Positions 41,274 through 50,248 of a stretch of DNA of 64,000 nucleotides are shown in pieces. Below the pieces are notes generated by a model. That model was not told the DNA's origin and ran no database searches. It was given only the letters and a program-made list of their open reading frames with translations. This DNA is from Caulobacter segnis (GTDB taxonomy: Bacteria; Pseudomonadota; Alphaproteobacteria; Caulobacterales; Caulobacteraceae): assembly GCF_029543125.1 (NCBI RefSeq), contig NZ_JARQWW010000001.1, positions 682,001-746,000 of the forward strand, given 5' to 3'. The translations under genes were made by a program, and so were the position numbers. Position 1 is the stretch's first letter; the number at the start of each line of letters is the position of its first letter.

Positions 41274-41276
41274 CCC

Positions 41277-41471
41277 ATGGGGTGCATGCGCATGGCCTTG
41301 GCCGGGCTTGGGCTGCCGAGCCTGGACCAGCTCATCCAGGGGGTCGGGCTCTGGGGCCCGCTGATGACGACCGCGCCTCGACTGCTTGGTCTGCTGGCCC
41401 TGCTCTGGACAGGCGTCCTGGCCGCCGTGCTCATCGTCTCGACGGCGATCAGCCGACGGCCGCGCCGCTAG
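41277..41471 (+). CDS. Possible small membrane protein
   Basis: A 64-residue frame starting 3 bp after the cytochrome stop. It has one or two hydrophobic stretches (LLGLLALLWTGVLAAVLIVSTAI) and a basic C-terminus (SRRPRR), the layout of small bitopic proteins. Its position suggests co-transcription with the cytochrome. No family was recognised and the length leaves doubt. Confidence 0.45.
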   Translation: MGCMRMALAGLGLPSLDQLIQGVGLWGPLMTTAPRLLGLLALLWTGVLAAVLIVSTAISRRPRR

Positions 41472-41569
41472 GAAGGCGCTTCAAGCAAGCCATCGACCAG
41501 GACGTTCCTCGTTGCGCCCCGGATGGCGAGCGACGCGAGGACCTTCAGGCGAAGGCCCTCGCTCGATCC

Positions 41570-42898
41570 TCACCAGGCCAAGTGAAGCTCGTCGACGCCC
41601 CGGATTCCGGCGTAGCCGCGAAGTTTGGGCGGCGGTCCGATGAGCCGCATCGTGGGAAAACGTCGGCTGAGCGCCATGAGGCATTCCTCCAGCTCGGCCC
41701 GCGCCAGGGCCTCGCCAAGGCAGCGGTGGACACCGCCGCCAAACGCGACCGGCCATCGCGGCTGATCGGCGCGATGGATGTCGAACCGGTCGGGATCGTT
41801 GAAACGATGGGGATCGCGAAGGGCTGACAAGGTGGAGAGCGACACCATGCGGCCAGCTGGGATGGTGAAGCCGTCCAGGACGATGTCCGCGAGCGAAAAG
41901 CGCGGGACCGATCCCACCGGCGGATCATAGCGCAGCGCCTCCGAGACCGCCGAGGCGCTCAGCTGGGAATCCGAGGCGAACAGGCTCCACGGGCAGCCAT
42001 GGGCCAAGGTCAGGGCGACGACGGAGGCGATGGCGGTGCGCGTGGTGTCGCTCCCGCCGAGGATCACGGTGGCCAGCTGCGCCTTGGCTTCGGCCGGAGA
42101 GAGCTCGCCGGCGGACAGGCTCTCCACCAGGCCCGAAAGTCCCGCGCCGGCCTGCGCCGCGCTCGGCTCGCCGTCGAGCAGCGCCTCGGCGTAGCGCGTG
42201 AGGTTCTCGGCTCCCTCGATCATGCGAGGGATGTCCTGGGCTGGCGAGGCGGCGGAGAAGGCGGGGGACACCTGGTAGACCCAGCGGGAGAATTCCGGAG
42301 CATCCTTGGCGGGCGCGCCCAGTACGTGGCTGATGACCAGCGGCGGAAGGGGGGCGGCGAAGCGGCTGACGAGCTCCACCTGCCCATCATTCTCGAACTC
42401 GTCGATCAGGCTCTCTGCCAGGGAGCGGATGAGAGGGCGCAAGGCGTCGATGGCGCGGGCCGACATCATGCGCGACATGGGCGCGCGGCGCGGCTTATGC
42501 CGGGGAGCGTTGGATAACAGCATCGACGTCGAGAGCAGGTCATGCAGCGCGCCCTGGGGAACGCCCCGGATGGCCGCGTAGGTCGCGCCATCGAGCTGCT
42601 GGGTGCGGGGGTCGAACAAAAGATCCTCGACGCCGTCGGCCCGCAGGACGATGCAGACGCCGTCGTCCCGCTCGATGGCTGGCGCGGCGGCGCGCCAACG
42701 GCGCAGGGCCTCGTGGGGATTTGCGTCCAGCTCTGCGTGGCTGACGACAGGCAGGCTCGAGGCTTGGGGGATCGGGTACTGGGACAATGGGGGCTTCCGC
42801 TTCAAGGGGATCGGGACACCCCGCCCGGCCCGATCGGCGCCCCGTTCGTTGAGCGTCGACGCGGGGTCGAAGAGCGGCAACGCGGCGGCGATGACCAT
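41570..42898 (-). CDS. Cytochrome P450
   Basis: A 442-residue soluble bacterial P450. The haem-ligand signature is FGGGVHRCLG (Cys393), the I-helix region is GGSDTTRTAIASVVALT, the K-helix ExxR is SEALRYDP, and the PERF-like part is DRFDIHR. It would hydroxylate a small hydrophobic substrate using ferredoxin electrons. No ferredoxin or reductase is adjacent. The N-terminal 40 residues contain no membrane anchor, and the true start could be about 30 codons downstream. Confidence 0.9.
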   Translation of the reverse strand: MVIAAALPLFDPASTLNERGADRAGRGVPIPLKRKPPLSQYPIPQASSLPVVSHAELDANPHEALRRWRAAAPAIERDDGVCIVLRADGVEDLLFDPRTQQLDGATYAAIRGVPQGALHDLLSTSMLLSNAPRHKPRRAPMSRMMSARAIDALRPLIRSLAESLIDEFENDGQVELVSRFAAPLPPLVISHVLGAPAKDAPEFSRWVYQVSPAFSAASPAQDIPRMIEGAENLTRYAEALLDGEPSAAQAGAGLSGLVESLSAGELSPAEAKAQLATVILGGSDTTRTAIASVVALTLAHGCPWSLFASDSQLSASAVSEALRYDPPVGSVPRFSLADIVLDGFTIPAGRMVSLSTLSALRDPHRFNDPDRFDIHRADQPRWPVAFGGGVHRCLGEALARAELEECLMALSRRFPTMRLIGPPPKLRGYAGIRGVDELHLAW

Positions 42899-43207
42899 CG
42901 GTCAGGCGGGCGCGGGACGTCCCCGAACCGGAGACCGCGCCGCGCCCGCAGTTGACCTCCGGCCCGTTACGCGACGATGCCGCCTGGCCGCCGTTCGACT
43001 TCAACTGAAACCCCGGGGGCGTGAAGCCCCGCCCCTATCGCTTGGCGACACGTTCGGCGGGCCTCGCCGAGGCGGGCTCCCGGCCGCGTTACATCTGAAG
43101 CGTATCGCCCGGTCTTGGACATGATCCGGCCGCGCCGCGCGCCCACCGTCACCGTTGAGCGTTCACGAACGACACCAATCGCGTTTTGATCACGAAAGGA
43201 TCGCCCA
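42899..43207. other. Divergent promoter region of the P450 and a small exported protein
   Basis: About 309 bp without a gene. A 5-bp inverted repeat CGTTC-AC-GAACG at 43160-43171 could bind a regulator of the small gene downstream, but this is weak. Nothing else was recognised. Confidence 0.4.
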
Positions 43208-43510
43208 ATGACCTTCTTCCGCCTCGGCCTCGCGATCGGCCTTCTGGCCGCCACTCAAGCCCACGCCTCGTCTCCCGACGCCTGGGCCGATCTGCGGCGC
43301 CGCTCCGATAGCGCTTGCCTGGCGCAGGCGCGTGACCTGCGGCAGGCGCGCGTCGTCGCCTACTCGCCGGATTTCAGGGATCACACGGTCTCAAGCGTGC
43401 AAGGGGCCTATCGTCATGGCGCGATGCGGGGCCAACAAGCGCGTCTGACGTGCCTGTTCGACAAGCGCACGGCGCGCGCTGAAATCGGGGAGTTGAGCCC
43501 CCGTCGCTAG
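43208..43510 (+). CDS. Small exported protein of unknown function
   Basis: A 100-residue protein with a clear signal peptide (MTFFRLGLAIGLLAATQA, cleavage AHA-SSP) and a mature part with two Cys residues (DSACLAQARDL, LTCLFDKRTARAEIGEL). The general plan (Cys-containing N- and C-terminal halves) resembles small periplasmic proteins common in Caulobacterales, with no assigned role. The start has a good ribosome-binding site (CGAAAGGA). Confidence 0.68.
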   Translation: MTFFRLGLAIGLLAATQAHASSPDAWADLRRRSDSACLAQARDLRQARVVAYSPDFRDHTVSSVQGAYRHGAMRGQQARLTCLFDKRTARAEIGELSPRR

Positions 43511-43605
43511 TTTCGCTGCAACAGCAAGCCTTAGCGCAATTCGGCTTCGGGGAGGTCCGTCCAGCGCCAGAAGCGGAACTTAGCGTCGTGCCGGAAACCG
43601 AACGT

Positions 43606-44568
43606 TCACTCCAACCGAGAAGCAGGGTGATCCTCCGGGTTCGAATCCCTCGCATCGCCAGGGTAGAGCACATCCTTGAGCTTCTGCAGCTCCTGCTCCC
43701 GGCGCTCGACACCCAGCCCTTCGAGATTCTGAACCCTGAACTTTACAGCCGGTAGTTCGGCGACATGTGGCAGCCCCAGCAGGTCCCAATCGGGCTCGCC
43801 GCGCTTGAAGGACAGCAGGAACCGGCGATGGTCATCCGGCATGTTGGCGACCATGATGTCGATGAGCTTCTCGCGGATCTCGAGCAACGCCTCGAGCGGT
43901 ACGTCCTTAGCCGCCATTCCCACGAACTCCTGCTCGTACTTCTGCGAAAGGTCGTGCCGCTGCGGCTTCAAGACGGCGTTGAGCGCTCTCCGGCTGCTGA
44001 GGAGATAGGCGATGAACGCGCGCCGCAGCTCGTCGCTGACGCCTTCGTTTTCGAGAAGGAGTTTCACGTCGTAGAGGTCGCGCGGATGCTGGCGATCCAG
44101 CGCAGCGATGATCTTGCCGGCATAGAGGTCGGCCTGGGAAACCACCCAGGTTTCCGCAAAGCCGTACTTCTGCTCGACGGCGTCGGTGACGGTCATCAAC
44201 TTCGGTTCGTACACCACGCCGCGAAGGACAGGCGTGACCTCGATCTTGATGGTGACACCCGCTTGAACGTGAAGCCGTTCGACATGGCCCTCGGCCGAGC
44301 GTTGGACGTTCACTTTGGCGCCGGCGATCGTGTTCTTGATGCCGTTGATGATGGTGTTCAGCCCCGTGTCGATGCCCTTGATGGACTCCTCCCGCGATTG
44401 GACCGGGATGTAGGTCAGATCGAGATCGACCGAGAGACGCGGGAAGTCGCGGACGAACAGATTGATGGCCGTGCCACCCTTGAGGGCGAACATCTTCTCT
44501 GTGGCCAGGATCGGTAGGATGCGCACCAACAGCGCGACCTGCTGCTCATAGGTCTCACGGTTGGCCAT
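43606..44568 (-). CDS. abiEii: AbiEii-type nucleotidyltransferase toxin
   Basis: A 320-residue protein. Nucleotidyltransferase motif I is LKGGTAINLF at residues 29-38 with the metal-binding D48-L-D50 of SVDLDLTY. Motif with R163-D164-xx-D167 is HPRDLYDVK. These define the AbiEii/AbiGii toxin family, which adds nucleotides to tRNA acceptor ends and halts growth during phage infection. The start overlaps the end of the AbiEi gene by 14 bp. The last 17 residues (DARDSNPEDHP in part) are encoded by a tRNA-like 3' end, so the natural C-terminus may have been replaced at the insertion junction. Confidence 0.9.
   Translation of the reverse strand: MANRETYEQQVALLVRILPILATEKMFALKGGTAINLFVRDFPRLSVDLDLTYIPVQSREESIKGIDTGLNTIINGIKNTIAGAKVNVQRSAEGHVERLHVQAGVTIKIEVTPVLRGVVYEPKLMTVTDAVEQKYGFAETWVVSQADLYAGKIIAALDRQHPRDLYDVKLLLENEGVSDELRRAFIAYLLSSRRALNAVLKPQRHDLSQKYEQEFVGMAAKDVPLEALLEIREKLIDIMVANMPDDHRRFLLSFKRGEPDWDLLGLPHVAELPAVKFRVQNLEGLGVERREQELQKLKDVLYPGDARDSNPEDHPASRLE
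43636..43660 (+). other. tRNA-like 3' end, possible attachment-site remnant
   Basis: CCGGGTTCGAATCCCTCGCA followed by TCGCCA has the T-loop GGTTCGAATCC and a terminal CCA. No matching 5' acceptor strand (CGATGCG) lies 70-90 bases upstream and the T stem is imperfect, so this is not a tRNA gene. It is the sort of sequence left at one end of an element inserted into a tRNA. It lies inside the 3' end of abiEii. Confidence 0.45.
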
Positions 44569-45412
44569 CGAGATCCTTCGGGACCGTGATCATGAAGCGC
44601 GGGTCGAGCCTTCCGCCTTCGACCAGCATGCGTTTGCCAGAGCCGAGATCGAACGGCTCTGGGTCCAGATGCGAGAGCCAGCGGTGATTGTGGCGAAAGG
44701 CGAAGAAGAAGAAGAGACGCTTCACCTTCACGCTCTTGCAGTCGTGTAGGAGCTTCGACAGGCGGCGCGGGCTGAGCGTCGTCAGGCTCTCCATCATCTT
44801 GTCGACCTGATGGAAGCTCTCCTTCTTCGGGAGCTGATCCAGCATTTCCAGGATGGCGCGCTCGGGCGTGGAGACTGTCAGAGGCCATTCGAAGTGGCCC
44901 CAGGGCAGTGGCTTGGCGCTGCCGTGGATGGGGTCGTTGCCGCTGCCCTTATTGTTCGCGACGTCCCACACGAGGCTCGTCAGCCCGAACGTGATCGGGT
45001 CGTTTCGAAAGAGCTTCTCGTTGTTGTGGTAGTGGAAGCGAACACCGACGTTCAGATGCTCTACCCACCCGGGCAACGGCTTCGGCCCGTAGAGATGCAC
45101 CTCTCGAAAGTTGGCGGAGAGGTAGTGGCTGAACCCCTGAAGCTCTAAGGCGGTACGGCCGCCCACAAGGTACACCTGATGCAGTACGGTCTGCAGCGAG
45201 ATGACCACGTGCTCCCAACGTAGTGTACCACGTGGTCGGCGATAAACCCGGCGCGTGGGCTGTTCCAGCCAGCCCGCGGACACATATTGGCTACGGAGCG
45301 CGGTGGAGTAGCCGTGGTCGCTCATCCACGCCGAGTCGACCAGCAAACCCTCAGGCAGCTGGGACATAAGGCGGTTTAATTTGCTGTCATTTCGCTTAGC
45401 CACACTTAGCAT
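44555..45412 (-). CDS. abiEi: AbiEi-type antitoxin
   Basis: A 285-residue protein. The N-terminal 80 residues form a winged helix (LVDSAWMSDHGYSTALRSQYV, GWLEQPTRRVYRRPRG), followed by the AbiEi C-terminal domain (LVGGRTALELQGFSHYL, YGPKPLP, STPERAILEMLDQLP). AbiEi represses the operon through the winged helix and neutralises AbiEii. An inverted repeat sits directly upstream of its start (45425-45445). It is the upstream gene of the operon and overlaps abiEii by 14 bp. Confidence 0.9.
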   Translation of the reverse strand: MLSVAKRNDSKLNRLMSQLPEGLLVDSAWMSDHGYSTALRSQYVSAGWLEQPTRRVYRRPRGTLRWEHVVISLQTVLHQVYLVGGRTALELQGFSHYLSANFREVHLYGPKPLPGWVEHLNVGVRFHYHNNEKLFRNDPITFGLTSLVWDVANNKGSGNDPIHGSAKPLPWGHFEWPLTVSTPERAILEMLDQLPKKESFHQVDKMMESLTTLSPRRLSKLLHDCKSVKVKRLFFFFAFRHNHRWLSHLDPEPFDLGSGKRMLVEGGRLDPRFMITVPKDLDGQP

Positions 45413-45424
45413 GATGGCGCATTT

Positions 45425-45445
45425 TTAAACCAAGGTCTAGTTTAA
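45425..45445. promoter_or_regulatory. Inverted repeat, candidate AbiEi operator
   Basis: TTAAAC and GTTTAA with a 9-base spacer, starting 13 bp upstream of the abiEi ATG. AbiEi proteins are known to autorepress by binding inverted repeats near their own start. Confidence 0.6.
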
Positions 45446-45627
45446 CGTTTCCTCAGTTTGCTAAGTCAGACTTTGCAAAATCACATAGTTCCAAACTTAT
45501 CAGACGCGACCCAAGCGGCCGCAAGGCCGCCCAGGCAAAGCGAAGATCCCATGGGGCGGGGTAGCGCTCCGCTCGGCCACCGGCAGAGTGAGGTCGCTGT
45601 ACCAACCCACTCGCCGGAGACCGCCTG

Positions 45628-46788
45628 ATGCACAAACACCAACCGCAAGACCAAACCGCCATCCGCACCGATCTCGGAGCGATCTTTGTGTCGCTGGAAC
45701 TCAGCCGTTCAACCTGGCTGATCACGTCGCTGTCGCCGGGAGCCGGCGAAAAGCTGTCCAAGCATTCGGTCTCGGCCGGAGACACCTGCGGCCTGCTGGC
45801 ACGGTTCGCGCAGCTCCAGCAGAAGGCGGCCGGACGTCTTGACCGTGTGTTCCCAATCATCGCCATTCAGGAGGCCGGCCTGGACGGGTTCTGGATTCAC
45901 CGCGTCCTCGATAGCGAAGGCATTGAGAGCCATGTCGTCGACGCGGCGTCGATCCTGACTTCCCGCCGCCGGCGCCAAGCGAAGACCGATCGGATCGATG
46001 GCGAGACCATGGAGCAAACCCGCGGCTCGCCACGCTTGTAGGCCAACAGCGTACGGACCAGTGTGAAGCCGCCCTCGCCCGAGGAGGAAGATCGTCGCCG
46101 CCTCTGCCGCGAGCGGAAAACGCTGCTCGCCGAGCGGATCAAGCACACCAACCGGATCAAGGGACTGCTCTGCGCACAGGGCATCTTCGACTATGATCCG
46201 CTGCTCCGGAGCCGACGTGGCCGACTGGACGCCTTGCGAACCGGAGACGGACGCGAACTGCCGGCGCGCCTAAAGGGGCAGATTGGCCGCGAACTCGATC
46301 GAATCGAGTTGTTGATGGAGCAGCTCAAGATCGTCGAGGCCGAACGCGACGCGCTTCTCGAGCCGGAGGCCGACAGCATCCCGACGCCAGCGGTGATGTT
46401 GGCGCAGTTAAAGGGCATCGGCTCGCAGATCGACACCCTGCTGTGGTCCGAAGCGCTCTATCGCCACTTCGACAATCGAAGGCAGGTGGCAGCCTACGCA
46501 GGCCTAGCGCCGACACCCTGGAAGAGTGGGTCGATCGATCACGAACAGGGCGTGTCCAAGGCCGGCAACCCACGCCTGAGGACAACGATGATCCAAGTCG
46601 CTTGGCTCTGGACGCGCCACCAGCCCACATCGGCGTTGAGCCAGTGGTTCTTTGAGCGGGTGGAGCGCAACGGAGGCCGGATGCGCAAAACCACTATCGT
46701 CGCCCTGGCGCGCAAGCTCCTGGTGGCCTTTTGGAAGTACGTGACGAGCGGCATCGTCATCGAGGGCGCAGCCATGCAGACCGCCTGA
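45628..46788 (+). pseudogene. IS110-family transposase gene inactivated by a short internal inversion
   Basis: Two open segments in the same frame, 45628-46041 and 46063-46788, encode the two halves of an IS110-family (IS1111-type) DEDD transposase. The first half contains VIPII-like IIAIQEAGLDGFWIHRVLD and KTDRIDGE. The second half contains ERIKHTNRIKGLL, LKGIGSQIDTLLW, YAGLAPTPWKSGS and GNPRLR, the transposase-20 signature. The join is destroyed between 46009 and 46061. Reading that segment on the opposite strand gives LVRTLLAYKRGEPRVCS, exactly the missing piece, in frame on both sides. Re-inverting it would restore one 386-residue protein. The element ends could not be placed. Confidence 0.85.
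46009..46061. other. 53-bp inverted segment inside the transposase gene
   Basis: The reverse complement of this segment continues the transposase frame without a gap, and the forward reading introduces a TAG at 46039-46041. Left and right neighbours are GAGACC and TGTGAAG, where a functional copy would have a GGT-type flank that is the inverted match of ACC. Confidence 0.8.
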
Positions 46789-47108
46789 TAGGTTTCAACA
46801 CCATCCCAGGGCCTGATCAGTCCTGACGGATCCAGGTGAACGGACCGGTTGCAGCCATGGCCCTTAACCAGCCGCAGATGAAGAGTGGTCCCGTTCTCCT
46901 GAGCCCAACGCCATCGAATGCGGGAAGTTGGTTGGCCACCACTTGGCGGCCACCGAATGTGAGGTTGATCTGGCCTCGGAGGCCTGATCCGACGAACGGG
47001 CTCAGACTCTGGTTACTCGTTGGGCTGGCTGTGCATCGGCGACACCGAAGCGGCGCGCTAAGGCGCGTCGTTGATTCCGATGGCCTATTGCGTGCTTCGT
47101 CTAGCCGT
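46789..47108. other. Non-coding stretch after the transposase
   Basis: About 320 bp without a convincing open reading frame, probably including the right end of the IS110 element. At 47100-47118 the sequence GTCTAGCC is repeated nearly three times and runs into the stop codon of the histidine kinase gene. Confidence 0.45.
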
Positions 47109-48887
47109 CTAGCCGTCTAGCACGTCCCTGATCTTTGCGCCGAGGCTCTCCAGAGTGAACGGCTTGCTCAGATAGTTTGTGCCCGGATCGATCACGCCGT
47201 TATGCACTACGGCGTTGCGCGTATAGCCGGTCGTGTAGAGCACCTTGAGCTCAGGCAAGCGCGCCACGGCCGCGTCGGCCAACTGCTTGCCGGTCATCCC
47301 CGGCATTACGATGTCGGTGAACAGCAGTGTGATGGCCTGACCGGAATCGAGGAGTTGGAGGGCTTCCTCCCCATTGGCGGCGTGAACGACGGTGTAGCCA
47401 AGCTCCCGGAGGGCGTCGACTGAAACGATCCTGACGCGATCCTCGTCCTCGACCACCAGGATCACCTCTTCTGACAGGCCTCGCTTCAGGGCGTTCTTCA
47501 GCTTGCGCGGTTTTGCGGGCGTCTCCTCGCCAACAAACCTGGGAAGGTAGAGCTTGACGGTCGTCCCCACGCCGACCTCTGAGTAGATCTTGACGCTGCC
47601 GTGGCTCTGGCGAACGAAGCCGTAAATCTGGCTCAGCCCAAGTCCTGTTCCCTTTCCGACGCTCTTCGTCGTGTAAAACGGGTCAAAGGCTCGCTCGATT
47701 ACCTCCGCCGGCATGCCTCCGCCGGTATCCGTCACCGCGATCATCACATACTGGCCCGGCTTTATGTCGTTGAGTTCGCCGTAGCTTTCGTCGACCGATG
47801 CGTTTCCGGTCTCGACTGTCAGTTTCCCGCCTTCGGGCATGGCGTCGCGAGCGTTCACCGCAAGGTTCAGGATCGCGTTCTCAAGCCCGCCGGCGTCGAT
47901 GTGGACCCGCCAGAGGCCGGCGCCGAGCGCCGTATCCAGGCGCACACGCTCGCCCAGCGACCTCATCAGCAAGTCGGTCATCCCGCCAACGAACTTGTTC
48001 GCATCCAGAGACTCTGGAGCAAGCGGTTGCTGACGGGAAAAAGCCAACAGGCGCTGGGTGAGCGTGGCGGCGCGGGCGGCGCCATCCTGAGCGGCGTCAA
48101 CGTACTTCTGGACGTCGGTGTCGCCACGCTCAAGGCGACGCGACAACAGAGTCAGGGCGCCGATCACAACGGCGAGCATATTGTTGAAGTCGTGCGCGAT
48201 CCCGGCTGTCAGTTGCCCGACAGCATCGAGCTTCTGAAGCTGGCGGAGCTGCCCTTCGGCGGCGTCGCGGTCCGCCGTCATTAACGCCAAGTCGCGGGCG
48301 CCTTCGGCCATCAGGTCATCCTGGCCGCTGATCTTCAGGCGGAGCGCGATCCTCTCCCTCTCGCCGGCCTCGCCGCCAAGATGAACATCATCGATATCCG
48401 TGTTGGTGCCGAACCAGCGGGTGATCTCCCCGGCCGAATTACGAATGGGCCGTGCGCGGGACAAGAACCAGCGATAGCTTCCGTCCGCGGCACGCAGCGG
48501 AAAGGTGTCTTCCCACGGATCGCCTGAGCGGAACGCCTCGGAAATGCGCTCGACAACGCCATCAACGTGCTTGGGATGGTGGACCGATTGCCACTTCCAG
48601 CCCTGCATGTCCGTGAGCGTGGTGCCGGTGTAGTCGAACCAACGGTCATTATACCAGAAGATGTGCCCATCCGGGCGCGCCATCCAGGCCAGTTGCGGGA
48701 TGGACTGGGCGAGCGTCAGGAACTGCTCTTCGCTTTCAGAGGCCTCGACTCGCAGCTTGTGGTCGGCTTGCTCGGACTCAGCGAGCAAAGTGCGTAAGGT
48801 CTCTTGGGTCTTTGCGAGTTCAACTTGAAGGGTTTGATTCTCGGCTCTCAGCCGGCGACCGGCGAACATATCGGCCAACAGGGACAT
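47109..48887 (-). CDS. Hybrid sensor histidine kinase / response regulator with PAS domain
   Basis: A 592-residue protein. A coiled-coil-like N-terminus (residues about 12-45) is followed by a PAS domain (LAQSIPQLAWMARPDGHIFW to WFGTNTDID, about 55-165). The phosphoacceptor region AGIAHDFNNM has His232, the ATPase has LNLAVNARDAMPEGG and DTGGGMP with GKGTGLGLSQIYG, and the C-terminal receiver has Asp525 in FTDIVMPGM. There are no membrane segments, so it is cytoplasmic. A PAS-HWE-like hybrid of this type often phosphorelays internally. No cognate regulator is adjacent. Confidence 0.92.
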   Translation of the reverse strand: MSLLADMFAGRRLRAENQTLQVELAKTQETLRTLLAESEQADHKLRVEASESEEQFLTLAQSIPQLAWMARPDGHIFWYNDRWFDYTGTTLTDMQGWKWQSVHHPKHVDGVVERISEAFRSGDPWEDTFPLRAADGSYRWFLSRARPIRNSAGEITRWFGTNTDIDDVHLGGEAGERERIALRLKISGQDDLMAEGARDLALMTADRDAAEGQLRQLQKLDAVGQLTAGIAHDFNNMLAVVIGALTLLSRRLERGDTDVQKYVDAAQDGAARAATLTQRLLAFSRQQPLAPESLDANKFVGGMTDLLMRSLGERVRLDTALGAGLWRVHIDAGGLENAILNLAVNARDAMPEGGKLTVETGNASVDESYGELNDIKPGQYVMIAVTDTGGGMPAEVIERAFDPFYTTKSVGKGTGLGLSQIYGFVRQSHGSVKIYSEVGVGTTVKLYLPRFVGEETPAKPRKLKNALKRGLSEEVILVVEDEDRVRIVSVDALRELGYTVVHAANGEEALQLLDSGQAITLLFTDIVMPGMTGKQLADAAVARLPELKVLYTTGYTRNAVVHNGVIDPGTNYLSKPFTLESLGAKIRDVLDG

Positions 48888-48982
48888 CGTGTCGTGGTCT
48901 CCGGATCCGGTCGACCAGCGTCCACGACGCGACCTCCTGCTGGCTACAATGGGCCTGTTGGCTATCAGTTGCCAGATTTTCC

Positions 48983-49168
48983 ATGATCGAGGCTCTGGTC
49001 CGGTTCGCCGATGCTCGCGGTCACCCGGTCGCCTGGGCGACCGTGGACCCCGCCAACACCGGATCCCTGCGCCTGCTGGACCACATGGGCTTTAGGCTGG
49101 TCGAACGGGCGCACGGCGGCGATCCCGGGTCCGACCTCTATCAACGTCTGGCGCCAAACGACGCCTGA
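48983..49168 (+). pseudogene. C-terminal fragment of a GNAT acetyltransferase
   Basis: The 61 residues MIEALVRFADARGHPVAWAT and NTGSLRLLDHMGFRLVER match the last two strands of a GCN5-type acetyltransferase, including the usual N-x-x-S-x-x-L-x-x-x-x-G-F end. The acetyl-CoA-binding motif that should precede them is absent, and the upstream DNA contains no frame that supplies it. It is a truncated remnant. Confidence 0.65.
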
Positions 49169-49245
49169 TCGGATGAGCGCCTCGCACCAGGCTCCCGATC
49201 AGGCCCAGACTTGCCGACGTCGAGTTCGCCACACAGTTTGAGTTG

Positions 49246-49930
49246 ATGTCATCCACTCCCCGCCTGCCTGCACCGGTCCACACCCGCCTCCTGGCTTGGG
49301 GAATGACCCCGGACGGCGCACTGATCACGACCCGCGTCCAGTTGGGTTCTGCCGGTCACGGGCCATCCCGGCCGCGCCGTTCTGAAGATAGCCCGCGTTC
49401 CTGACGAGCGGGTCGGATACCGGTTGATGTCCTGGTGGGCCGGATCGGGCGCCGCACGAGTTCTCCCGGCCTCGGAGGGCATGCTCCTCCTCGAACGGGC
49501 CTCCGGCGCAGGAAGCCTGTCCCGGATGGCTCGGGAAGGTCATGATGACAAGGCCTGCAGGATCCTCTGTCGCACAGCGCACAAACTGCATGCGGCGCGC
49601 GATCACGCTGCCCCGGAGCTCCATCCCCTTAAGGACTGGTTCCAGCCACTGTGCGAGCTGGCCGATCGTCATCCTGCCTGGCGCGGTCAGCCGGGTCGCC
49701 AGGGACTTGCTGGCCGAACCGCGGGACATCCGCCCGCTGCACGGCGACCTCCATCACGACAACGTCCTGGATTTCCAGGAGCGAGGAGGCTCGCCATCGA
49801 TCCTCATGGCCTCATCGGCGAGTGAGGATTCGACTTCGCCAACATCTTCACCAATCCCGATCTCTCCAATCTCGTCCCCGCGGTTGCGACCCGGAAGGAC
49901 CGGTTCGATGCGCGGCAACCGCTTAGGGCC
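49246..49930 (+). pseudogene. Degenerate streptomycin-6-kinase-like phosphotransferase gene
   Basis: Pieces of an aminoglycoside/hydroxyurea-antibiotic kinase appear in order but in different frames. They are an N-terminal APVHTRLLAWGMTPDG; AVLKIARVPDERVGY; a middle part LMSWWAGSGAARVLPA with LLLERASGAGSL; the catalytic PLHGDLHHDNVLDF; LAIDPHGLIGE; and FDFANIFTNPDLSNLV. At least three frameshifts separate them. The LHGDxHHxN loop identifies the APH(6)-type kinases. It is a decayed gene and cannot confer resistance as it stands. Confidence 0.75.
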
Positions 49931-50248
49931 GGCAGCGGCCATTTAGGCCGCCGGTAATCTCACCCTGCAAATCCCGACACCAGGATATCCGCATCCTGTT
50001 CATGGCGCCGCGGCTTAGAGGGCCCACGCCCTGGCCTGACGCAGATCACGTTTCGGCACGGAACGTTGTTCTCTCATTTTGGGTAACCCGGCCTTTGCCC
50101 GACGGCCCGGCGCCAGCCAAAACGCTTGTGTCGTTCCGCCGCAGCCAGGCCGCTCGACGATGCCGCCTCCCCCTCGATCGAGGCCCGCCAGAAGTCCCGT
50201 ATGACCGCGCCGGTTTCTTCGGGCGCGCCAGTAAAAGTGAGCTTGCCC
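49931..50248. other. Upstream region of the large surface protein, no gene recognised
   Basis: About 318 bp. It includes GTTTCGGCACGGAACGTTGTTCTC near 50050, written here only as a landmark, and several short in-frame codons before the chosen start. It must hold the promoter of the large gene. Confidence 0.4.

Larger units (their letters stand above)
45500..47000 (+). mobile_element. IS110/IS1111-type insertion sequence (approximate limits)
   Basis: The transposase gene is flanked by non-coding DNA on both sides (about 215 bp left and 320 bp right). IS110 elements carry a structured non-coding region that specifies bridge RNA, plausibly the left part upstream of 45628 or the right part after 46788. 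A 12-bp direct repeat AGACCGCCTGAT occurs at 45618-45629 and 46778-46789. True ends, which in this family lack long inverted repeats, cannot be located by eye. Confidence 0.55.

Noticed and set aside
42542..42955. Plus-strand frames opposite the P450 N-terminus
   Set aside because: Antisense to a gene with an intact haem-binding site; no coding features.
43560..43660. Complete tRNA gene
   Set aside because: T-loop and CCA are present but no complementary 5' acceptor strand, D arm or anticodon arm is found in the preceding 80 bases.
45588..45842. Alternative start frame at the IS110 left side
   Set aside because: Overlaps the better transposase frame, which contains the family motifs.
47100..47118. 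Tandem GTCTAGCC repeats at the histidine kinase stop codon
   Set aside because: Fewer than three short copies; likely replication slippage with no evident role.
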